64,000 nt of DNA from NCBI GenBank assembly GCA_963829955.1, contig CAWHKS010000021.1, forward strand, positions 186,001 to 250,000. The letters run 5' to 3'. This DNA is from DASTFY01 sp963829955. GTDB lineage: Bacteria; Actinomycetota; Acidimicrobiia; Acidimicrobiales; Ilumatobacteraceae. The position numbers and the translations under genes were made by a program. Below the pieces are notes generated by a model. The model had not been told where the DNA came from. It made no database searches and saw nothing but the letters and a program-made list of their open reading frames with translations. Shown piece by piece: positions 26,875 to 33,236 of the stretch. Numbering within the stretch: the first letter of the stretch is position 1; every line of letters starts with the position of its first letter.

Positions 26875-28098
26875 ATGTCCTACCCACCGCCCAGCGTCCC
26901 GAGCGACTCGCCCCCGCCGACGGGCGAACGCCCGAAGATCAAGCCGGGCAAGGGGTGGTACTGGCTCGGCGGGCTCCTCCTCGCCGGTGGGCTGATCGGC
27001 GGCGCGGTGCTCGGACTGATCGGCGTCCTCAACCTGACGAACAGCATCGAGGACTTCGGCCGCTTCAAGGTGGAGAACGGCGCCGGCGCGGCAACGGTGA
27101 CCTTCGAGAAGCCGGGCGAGTACTCCATCTACTACGAGAACGAGAGCAAGGTCTGTGGGGACCTCGGTGCCACCGGCGACGAGCCGTGCGAGAAGGTGGT
27201 CGTGCAGGGCGAGGACGATCCTCCGGCGCAGCTCGACATCGCGATCACGAGCGGGGAGGTATCACTGCCGATCGGACCGGCCGAGAACTCACTCGACTAC
27301 TCGTTCAGCGGGTTCAGCGGGACCGAGGTGGCCACCGTCGACGTCGACGAGCCCGGCCCCTACAGCATGGTTGTCGAGACCCGCAGGGAGGGCGAGTTCG
27401 CCATCGCGCTCGGCAAGGACGTGGTGTCGACGATCCTGCCGTGGCTCCTCGGCGCCCTGGCCCTGGCCGCCGTCGGGCTCATCCTCGGGCTCATCACCCT
27501 GATCGTGACCGCAGTGAAGCGACGCCGCCGCAAGCGCGAGACGGCCATGGCCGCCGCCACGGCCTATCCGACCGCCCCCGCCGTGTTCACGCCGGTCGCG
27601 GCGCCGCCCCCGCCCGCGCCGGCGCCCGTGCCCCCGGTGGTCCCGGTGCCGCCGATCGTGCCCACTCCCGTCGGCGCCCCGCCGCCCCCTCCGGCTCCGG
27701 CGCCGGCACCTGTTCCGGTGCCGGTCAGGGACGACGCCGCGTTCGTTCCCCCGCCGGGTCAGGATGCGTGGGCGGCGCCTACCGCCGAGCCGGCGCCGCC
27801 ACCGGCCGGCGCGCCACCGGTGCCCCCGCCGCCCGCCGTCCAGCCCCGACAGCCGGACTCGACGGATGACGGAGAGGCGGAGACCGACGAGTCGGGCTGG
27901 GGCCAGCCGGCGCCGTCCGACGCCGCCGACGGTCCGCAGGTGCCTCCTCCGCCGCCGTCGACCCCGCCGCCCGCTCCTCCCGGGCAGGGTGGGCCACCGC
28001 CACCGCCACCGCCTCCGCCACCCCCGGCACCGTCCGGACCGGCCTCGGGGAGTTCCCTCCCGCCACCCCCGCCGCCACCGCCACCGCCACCCTCCTGA
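26875..28098 (+). CDS. membrane protein with proline-rich C-terminal tail
   Basis: 407 residues from ATG 26875, two bases after dapC. Plan: a Pro-rich N-terminal tail of about 20 residues, TM1 (YWLGGLLLAGGLIGGAVLGL), an outer domain of about 140 residues with two Cys (KVCGDLGATGDEPCEK, likely a disulfide) and beta-strand character, then TM2 (LLGALALAAVGLILGLITL) and a basic stop (KRRRRKRE). The last 190 residues are Pro/Ala-rich with runs of eight or more prolines. I recognise no family for the outer domain. The tails would lie in the cytoplasm and could bind SH3/WW/EVH1-like or actin-like partners, but that is speculation. Confidence 0.75.
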   Translation: MSYPPPSVPSDSPPPTGERPKIKPGKGWYWLGGLLLAGGLIGGAVLGLIGVLNLTNSIEDFGRFKVENGAGAATVTFEKPGEYSIYYENESKVCGDLGATGDEPCEKVVVQGEDDPPAQLDIAITSGEVSLPIGPAENSLDYSFSGFSGTEVATVDVDEPGPYSMVVETRREGEFAIALGKDVVSTILPWLLGALALAAVGLILGLITLIVTAVKRRRRKRETAMAAATAYPTAPAVFTPVAAPPPPAPAPVPPVVPVPPIVPTPVGAPPPPPAPAPAPVPVPVRDDAAFVPPPGQDAWAAPTAEPAPPPAGAPPVPPPPAVQPRQPDSTDDGEAETDESGWGQPAPSDAADGPQVPPPPPSTPPPAPPGQGGPPPPPPPPPPPAPSGPASGSSLPPPPPPPPPPPS

Positions 28099-28233
28099 GT
28101 CGCGTCCCCGCAGGTCTCGCGGCTCTTTCGCGGCCTGTGTCATCGGCCCGCGGACGTGTTACGGTTTCGTGTCGGTCGCATGACCGTCTGAGGGGTCGGC
28201 CGTCATGGCCGCAATTGGCGAGGAGAGACCCGG

Positions 28234-28674
28234 ATGCTGCTGTCGAGCCCGTTGCGCCGCCTGCTGACCGCCGTCGTCGGGCTCCTGATCCTCGCTACAG
28301 CAGCGTGCGGGGGCGGCAACGGTCTGGCGGCCGAGGACGCCACGCTCGTCAACCAGTACCGGGCGGCCAGCGGGATCGCCGGGCTGCCCAGGTCCTATGA
28401 ACTCGACCTCAAGGCTCAGGCCCAAGCGCAGCGCATGGCCGATGCCAACACGATCTTCCACTCCACCAACCTGGTCGCCGGGGTGAGCCCCGGATGGCAG
28501 TTGATCGGTGAGAACGTGGCCATGGCCGGCTCCGTCAGCCAGGCCCAGGCCGCCCTCCAGGCCTCCGCCCCGCACCGCGAGAACCTCCTCAACTGGGCCT
28601 ACAACGAGATGGGGATCGGGGCCGTGCAGAAGGGCAACAGGGTCTACCTCGCCCAGGTGTTCGTCCAACGCTGA
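28234..28674 (+). CDS. CAP-domain (SCP/PR-1-like) lipoprotein
   Basis: 146 residues. A lipoprotein signal (LLTAVVGLLILATAACGGG, lipidated Cys about residue 22) precedes a CAP domain: LVNQYRAASGIAGLPRSYEL, AQAQRMADANTIFHSTNL (His of the CAP cavity), GWQLIGENVAMAGSV (Glu/Asn) and APHRENLLNWAYNEMGIGAV (His and the HRxNI motif). Bacterial CAP proteins are surface exposed and their activity is mostly unknown. It follows the Pro-rich membrane protein by 135 bp and may share its envelope context. Confidence 0.87.
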   Translation: MLLSSPLRRLLTAVVGLLILATAACGGGNGLAAEDATLVNQYRAASGIAGLPRSYELDLKAQAQAQRMADANTIFHSTNLVAGVSPGWQLIGENVAMAGSVSQAQAALQASAPHRENLLNWAYNEMGIGAVQKGNRVYLAQVFVQR

Positions 28675-28728
28675 CGCCCTGGTCAGCGGCGCCGCGAGGC
28701 GTCACGGGCGCCCTTGTAGCCTGCCGCC

Positions 28729-29553
28729 ATGGCTGATCTCGCTGCCCGGGTGGAGGCGCTGTGGGAGCAGCGGGACCACCTCGACAGTGACGACGAGGCT
28801 GCCCGAGCCACGGTCCACGAGGCCATCGACCTGCTCGATCGGGGCGAGGTGCGCGTGGCCGAGATCGTCGATGGCGAGGTCGTCGTCCACGAGTGGCTCA
28901 GGCTGGCGATCCTCCTGCTCTTCCGGCTCGCTCGGATGGAGACCGTCGAGCTGGGCCCGTTCGAGTACGCCGACAAGATCCCGTTGAAGCGCGGGTACGC
29001 GGCCGCCGGGGTGCGGGTCGTCCCCGGGGCCAGCGCCCGCTGGGGTGCACATCTCGAGCCTGGCGTCATCATGATGCCGAGCTACGTCAACATCGGGGCC
29101 CGCGTCGGACGGGGGTCGATGGTCGACACGTGGGCGACGGTCGGGAGCTGCGCCCAGATCGGTCGCAACGTGCACCTCTCCGGAGGCGTCGGCATCGGTG
29201 GGGTGCTCGAACCACCGGGGGCCGCCCCGGTCATGGTGGGCGACGAGTGCCTGATCGGCAGCCGGTGCGTGGTCGCCGACGGAGCCCGTGTCGGCGACGG
29301 CGTCGTGCTCGGCGCAGGCTGCGTGCTCACGGGATCCATCCCGGTGATCGAAGCCTGGAGCGGGACCGAGGTCGGCCGCGGCGTCGTGCCGGCGTGGACG
29401 GTGGCGGTTGCGGCCACCCGGCCCCGCACGTTCCCGGGGGGTCACGAGTTCGGCCTCCCGTGCGTGCTGCTCCTGAAGCAGTTGGACGAGGGCCGGCGCC
29501 ACGACAAGAGCACGCTCAACGACGTCCTGCGCGATCACGGCGCCACGCTGTGA
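28729..29553 (+). CDS. dapD: 2,3,4,5-tetrahydropyridine-2,6-dicarboxylate N-succinyltransferase
   Basis: 274 residues with the left-handed beta-helix of hexapeptide transferases: AHLEPGVIMMPSYVNIGARV, GSMVDTWATVGSCAQIGRNV, HLSGGVGIGGVLEPPGAAPV and DECLIGSRCVVADGARVGDG. MVDTWATVGS and GVGIGGVLEP are the DapD active-site loops. It adds succinyl from succinyl-CoA in the step before DapC. Its stop overlaps the dapE start, so the pair is coupled. Confidence 0.95.
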   Translation: MADLAARVEALWEQRDHLDSDDEAARATVHEAIDLLDRGEVRVAEIVDGEVVVHEWLRLAILLLFRLARMETVELGPFEYADKIPLKRGYAAAGVRVVPGASARWGAHLEPGVIMMPSYVNIGARVGRGSMVDTWATVGSCAQIGRNVHLSGGVGIGGVLEPPGAAPVMVGDECLIGSRCVVADGARVGDGVVLGAGCVLTGSIPVIEAWSGTEVGRGVVPAWTVAVAATRPRTFPGGHEFGLPCVLLLKQLDEGRRHDKSTLNDVLRDHGATL

Positions 29554-30650
29554 CCGAGGCCGCGTCGGCTGAGCGGCTGCCGCTCGGGGATCTGCTGGCG
29601 CTGACCGCCCGTCTGGTTGACATCCCGTCGGAGAGCCACTGCGAGGAGGCCATCACCGATGTGCTCGAGGCGGAGCTCGCCGCCCGCGCGCCATGGCTGA
29701 CGGTCGATCGGGTGGGCTCGAACCTGGTCGCGCGCACCGAGCTCGGCCGGCCTCACCGGCTGATCGCGGCCGGCCACACCGACACCGTCCCCGTGAACGG
29801 CAACCTCCCCTCCCGGCAGGACGACGAGGTGCTCTGGGGATGTGGCACCGCCGATATGAAATCCGGTCTCGCCGTGATGCTGGCGTTGGCCTGCGACGTT
29901 CCCGAGCCCGCCATTGACGTGACGTGGGTCTTCTACGAGGCCGAAGAGGTGGATGCCCGCTTCAACGGCCTCGGACGTCTGTTCCGGGAGCGGCCCGAGT
30001 TGTTGCGCGGCGACGTCGCGCTGCTCGGCGAGCCGACCGATGGTGTGATCGAGGCTGGTTGTCAGGGCACGATGCGGCTGCGCGTCGTGCTCCGGGGTGC
30101 TCGCGCCCACACCGCCCGGCCCTGGATGGGACGCAACGCCATCCACCGTCTCGGGCCCGTGCTCGACCAGCTCGGTCGCTACGAGGGTCGCCAGCCCGTC
30201 ATCGACGGCTGCCAATACCGCGAGGCGTTGCAGGCCGTCCAGGTGGAGGGCGGTGTGGCCGGCAACGTCGTGCCCGATGAGGCGATGCTGCTCGTCAATC
30301 ATCGCTTCGCGCCGGACCGCAGCCCGGCCGACGCCGAGGCGCACCTGCGCGAGCTGCTGCTCCCGCTCCTGGAGGCCGACGACGAGCTCGCGGTCGTCGA
30401 CTGCGCCGACGGCGCGGCGCCTGGCCTGGGCCATCCGCTCCTGGCGTCGCTGATCGCCCGCAACGGCCTCACCGTGCGGGCGAAACTGGGCTGGACCGAT
30501 GTGGCTCGCTTCGCCGCCGCCGGCATCCCGGCCGCCAACTTCGGGCCCGGTGACGCCACCTTGGCCCACACCGCGCACGAGCGTGTCGCCCGTGAGCCGA
30601 TCGAACGGACCTACTCGGCGTTGGCCGACCTGCTCCGCGCCGGCGTCTGA
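29550..30650 (+). CDS. dapE: succinyl-diaminopimelate desuccinylase
   Basis: 366 residues from GTG 29550, overlapping dapD by four bases. An M20 metallopeptidase: RLIAAGHTDTVPVNGNLP (zinc His and the catalytic Asp), WGCGTADMKSGLAVMLAL (bridging Asp), VFYEAEEVDARFNGLG (catalytic and zinc Glu), LLGEPTDG, and the last zinc His in PGDATLAHTAHERV. The dimerisation lid covers about residues 180-295. Completes the removal of succinate in the DAP pathway. Convergent with lexA; the stops lie about 5 bp apart. Confidence 0.94.
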   Translation: MTEAASAERLPLGDLLALTARLVDIPSESHCEEAITDVLEAELAARAPWLTVDRVGSNLVARTELGRPHRLIAAGHTDTVPVNGNLPSRQDDEVLWGCGTADMKSGLAVMLALACDVPEPAIDVTWVFYEAEEVDARFNGLGRLFRERPELLRGDVALLGEPTDGVIEAGCQGTMRLRVVLRGARAHTARPWMGRNAIHRLGPVLDQLGRYEGRQPVIDGCQYREALQAVQVEGGVAGNVVPDEAMLLVNHRFAPDRSPADAEAHLRELLLPLLEADDELAVVDCADGAAPGLGHPLLASLIARNGLTVRAKLGWTDVARFAAAGIPAANFGPGDATLAHTAHERVAREPIERTYSALADLLRAGV

Positions 30651-30654
30651 CCGA

Positions 30655-31311
30655 TCAGAGCCGGCGGAGCACGGTGACGACCTTGCCGTAGACGGACACC
30701 TCGGCGGCGTCGAACACCATCGGCTCGAGCCGGGGATTGGCCGGGATGAGGGTGACTTTCGACCCCTTGGACCGGTAGGTCTTGACGGTCGCCTCCTCGC
30801 CGGGCAGGCCCGCGACCACGACGTCGCCGTTGTCGGCCGTCTCCTGCGCCCGGGCGACGACGAAGTCCCCGTCGAGGATGCCCGCCTCGATCATGGAGTC
30901 GCCCCGGACCCGCAGCATGAACAGCTCCCCGTCACCGACGAAGTCGGCTGGGAGGGGCAGCAGCTCCTCGACGTTCTCCTGCGCGAGCACGTCGGTCCCC
31001 GCGGCGACGTCCCCGAGAAGCGGCACGGACCTGAACGGCCGCCGCTCCAGGGCCGCGTCGGACGACGGGTCCCACCGGACCTCGATGGCCCGGGGCTTGG
31101 TGGGATCACGCCGGAGGAGACCGCGGCGCTGGAGGGCCGCGAGGTGGTTGTGCACCGTGGACGGTGACGTGAGGCCGACCGCTTCGCCGATCTCCCGCAC
31201 CGACGGGGGATAGCCCCGCTCCCGCATGTACCGGTCGATCACCTCCAGGATCTCGCGCTGGCGACTGGTGAGGGCCACCGGCGGGGGCGTGGTGGGCAGG
31301 GCATCGGTCAT
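30655..31311 (-). CDS. lexA: SOS repressor LexA
   Basis: 218 residues from ATG 31311. The winged HTH is LTSRQREILEVIDRYMRERG followed by PPSVREIGEAVGLTSPSTVH. The peptidase half has the self-cleavage site Ala-Gly in GDVAAGTD, the nucleophile in RVRGDSMIEAGI and the general-base Lys in EEATVKTYRSKG. Length and spacing are normal. Its promoter lies 8 bp upstream of the ATG, so the mRNA is almost leaderless, and several LexA boxes give autoregulation. Confidence 0.97.
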   Translation of the reverse strand: MTDALPTTPPPVALTSRQREILEVIDRYMRERGYPPSVREIGEAVGLTSPSTVHNHLAALQRRGLLRRDPTKPRAIEVRWDPSSDAALERRPFRSVPLLGDVAAGTDVLAQENVEELLPLPADFVGDGELFMLRVRGDSMIEAGILDGDFVVARAQETADNGDVVVAGLPGEEATVKTYRSKGSKVTLIPANPRLEPMVFDAAEVSVYGKVVTVLRRL

Positions 31312-31318
31312 GGAGCGC

Positions 31319-31443
31319 AGGGTACTGGTGTTCGGGGCGCCCGTCAAACATCTGTTCCGGGAACGATTGTTCGTTTCTGCTTGACAGCGAACGGGCGTTC
31401 GTGGAAGGCTGACGAACGCCTGTTCGGCACGACCGATTGTTCG
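31319..31443. promoter_or_regulatory. lexA / LysM divergent control region with four LexA boxes
   Basis: Boxes of the form CGAAC-N4-GTTCG: 31360-31373 (one mismatch, GGAAC), 31388-31401 (perfect, N4 GGGC), 31413-31426 (perfect, GCCT) and 31430-31443 (one mismatch, CGACC). A weaker fifth (CAAAC-ATCT-GTTCC, 31345-31358) overlaps the lexA -35. The lexA promoter on the minus strand is TTGACG (31347-31342), 17 bp, TACCCT (31324-31319). For the LysM gene, TTGACA at 31381-31386 is followed by the second box in its spacer, as in recA. Confidence 0.85.
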
Positions 31444-31482
31444 GGCCAGCCTGAATCCAACCACCGCCCATGAGGAGCAGCC

Positions 31483-31878
31483 ATGGCCCATGCCATGACC
31501 CACCCCGCCGACGCGATGACCGGTGTCGCGTTCGTCGCCCCTGCCCGGTCGCGCACTGCACCCACGGTGCGCACGTATCGGCGGCGGCGGCTGGCGGTGC
31601 TCCTCGCCGCCATCGCCACGTTCCTCGTGGGGCCGATGGCGGCCAGCCGGGCCGTGGCGGCGTTCCGGGACGTCCCTGCCTCCGTCCCCGAGCGTCGCCC
31701 GGCACCGGCCACCCCGTCCGTCGAGACCGGCGGCTACGTCGTGCAGCCGGGCGACACCTTGTGGTCGATCGCCCGGAGGCTCCAACCCGAGGGTGACGTG
31801 CGAGCCCTCGTGCACCAACTCGTGGCCGTCAACGGCGGCGCCGCGCTCGGTGTCGGGCAGCGGCTGGTCCTCCCATGA
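31483..31878 (+). CDS. LysM-domain membrane protein, probable SOS-induced cell-wall/division factor
   Basis: 131 residues from ATG 31483 (GAGGAG upstream). A basic N-terminus leads into one TM (RRLAVLLAAIATFLVGPMAA), a Pro-rich linker and a C-terminal LysM (GGYVVQPGDTLWSIARRLQP through NGGAALGVGQRLVLP). In mycobacteria lexA is divergent from a small SOS-induced LysM protein that acts on cell wall and division (Rv2719c/ChiZ); gene order, LexA boxes and domain match, so the same role is likely, though the sequence alone does not show hydrolase residues. Confidence 0.8.
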   Translation: MAHAMTHPADAMTGVAFVAPARSRTAPTVRTYRRRRLAVLLAAIATFLVGPMAASRAVAAFRDVPASVPERRPAPATPSVETGGYVVQPGDTLWSIARRLQPEGDVRALVHQLVAVNGGAALGVGQRLVLP

Positions 31879-31917
31879 TCGTCCGGCTCCGTCGTGGCGG
31901 GCCGGTGGGAGCCGGCC

Positions 31918-32634
31918 TCAGTCAGTGGAGAGCTCGCGGCGCACGTACCGGCAGAAGAGGAAGCCTTCGTCCTCGAGCACGTGCGCCAGCTCCAGGTCGG
32001 CCGCGGCCGCGGCCGGACCGTGAACGATGCGTTCAGCGGAGCCGCCCACCAGTCGGGGTGAGATCGTGAGGCACAGCTCGTCCACCAAGCCTGCGGCAGC
32101 GAGCTGACCGTTGAGCGAGGGCCCGCCCTCGGCCAGCACGACGTCACCGGGCAGCTGTGCCACGGCGGCCGGCAGGTCGACTCGTCCCTGGCCGGCGCGA
32201 ACGGCCCTGACGGGGACGGCGGGACCGTCTTCGGGGAGCACGGCCATGCCGGACCCGCTCGTGAACAGCGGCGTGCCCCAGTCCATGTCACCCCTCGTCA
32301 CGACCGCGATCGTCTGGTTGGCCCGGCGGGGTGGCCCATAGTGCTCGGCCCTCACCGTGGCCCCGCCGACCAGGATCACGTCGGCCAGCCCGCGGATGAC
32401 GGAGAACACGGCCCGGTCCCCCGGCCCTCCCAGCCCGCCCGACGTCCCTTCGACCGCGGTGGCACCGTCGATGCTGGCGATCATGTTGACGAGGACCCAT
32501 GGCCGATCGGGTCGTCGCACCCGTCGGGCGTCCTGGTACGTCGCGGCCAGTCCGGCGGTGTCGAGGCCGCCCTGCGGGGCTGGCAGGAGGCGGCGCACGG
32601 GCTCGATGCTGCCATGGCGGCGCCGAGGTCGCAT
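31918..32634 (-). CDS. pyrimidine reductase family protein (RibD C-terminal/DHFR-like)
   Basis: About 238 residues from ATG 32634. The RibD_C fold is shown by RPWVLVNMIASIDGATAVEG (substrate entry; Asp in SIDG), RGLADVILVGGATVRAEHYG (NADPH Gly-rich loop), VVLAEGGPSLNGQLAAAGLV (GGP loop) and ELCLTISPRLVGG. It lacks a deaminase domain. Such stand-alone proteins reduce the riboflavin intermediate or other pterin-like substrates; no rib genes are nearby, so the substrate stays open. Confidence 0.85.
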   Translation of the reverse strand: MRPRRRHGSIEPVRRLLPAPQGGLDTAGLAATYQDARRVRRPDRPWVLVNMIASIDGATAVEGTSGGLGGPGDRAVFSVIRGLADVILVGGATVRAEHYGPPRRANQTIAVVTRGDMDWGTPLFTSGSGMAVLPEDGPAVPVRAVRAGQGRVDLPAAVAQLPGDVVLAEGGPSLNGQLAAAGLVDELCLTISPRLVGGSAERIVHGPAAAAADLELAHVLEDEGFLFCRYVRRELSTD

Positions 32635-32975
32635 GCCGGCGACGCCCCGCCCCCCGGCAGCCGCCGCCCGGCAGCCGCTATCCAGGCGCCGCTGTCCAAC
32701 CGCCGAGCCCGGGGCGGCGACCAAGCGACGATCACGCAACGGCCAGGCGACAAATCACAGGGAAATCCACAGGATGTGCCCCTTCCGTTCCACAGGCCAG
32801 GCTCCGTAAGGTGGGCGCCCGTAGCAGCTGTGGCGTCAGGTGGGTGGATGTACGGGCGAGACCCCGGGGGGAGGCCCGGAGGATTCGACGGGGGGCGCAG
32901 GGCCCTCGAACCTACCCACCGACGCCACGGCGTCGGCTCGGCGGCGGCGGCGGAATGGACGGGGATGCACTGGCG
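32635..32975. other. intergenic region upstream of nrdJ promoter
   Basis: A 341-bp stretch between the divergent reductase and nrdJ. It is GC-rich with several short G/C runs. I looked for the conserved core of a cobalamin riboswitch, which could be expected before a B12-dependent enzyme, and did not find it. nrdR, often adjacent to nrdJ, is not here. Confidence 0.45.
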
Positions 32976-33005
32976 TTGACACCCCTGTAACTACAGTGCT
33001 GTAAT
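32976..33005 (+). promoter_or_regulatory. nrdJ promoter with nested dyads
   Basis: TTGACA (32976-32981), 18 bp, TGTAAT (33000-33005). The spacer and -10 hold overlapping dyads: TGTA-AC-TACA and TACAG-TG-CTGTA (32992-33003). This is where a repressor such as NrdR would act, but the sequence is not close enough to a NrdR box to name it. Confidence 0.6.
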
Positions 33006-33152
33006 GCCCGAACCGGGTGCGGGGAAGGCGCAGTGGGGACCGGACGGAACCGGTGCCTCTGCCGTCCCTCCAGATCCCGGGCCGCCCGCACGATCGCTCC
33101 AGAAGCCGCACCGCCGCCAAAACCGGCACGGCCAGCACCGCCACCGGCCACC

Positions 33153-33213
33153 GAACGCACCAGTCACGAACGCACCAGCCCAGAGCGCAGCAGCCCCAGA
33201 ACGCACCAGCCCA
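33153..33213 (+). repeat. four 15-16 bp tandem repeats in nrdJ leader
   Basis: Units GAACGCACCAGTCAC (33153), GAACGCACCAGCCCA (33168), GAGCGCAGCAGCCCCA (33183) and GAACGCACCAGCCCA (33199) lie head to tail, ending 24 bp before the nrdJ ATG. They sit in the untranslated leader between the promoter and the AGAAGGAGA ribosome site. Not CRISPR: no spacers. Confidence 0.85.
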
Positions 33214-33236
33214 GACGTAAGAAGGAGACGCCGACC

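Noticed and set aside
33153..33213. A short CRISPR array
   Set aside because: Units are 15-16 bp, directly adjacent, with no spacers and no cas genes in the window.
32635..33236. Cobalamin riboswitch before nrdJ
   Set aside because: The conserved B12 box and the core paired regions could not be located by eye; a covariance search would be decisive.
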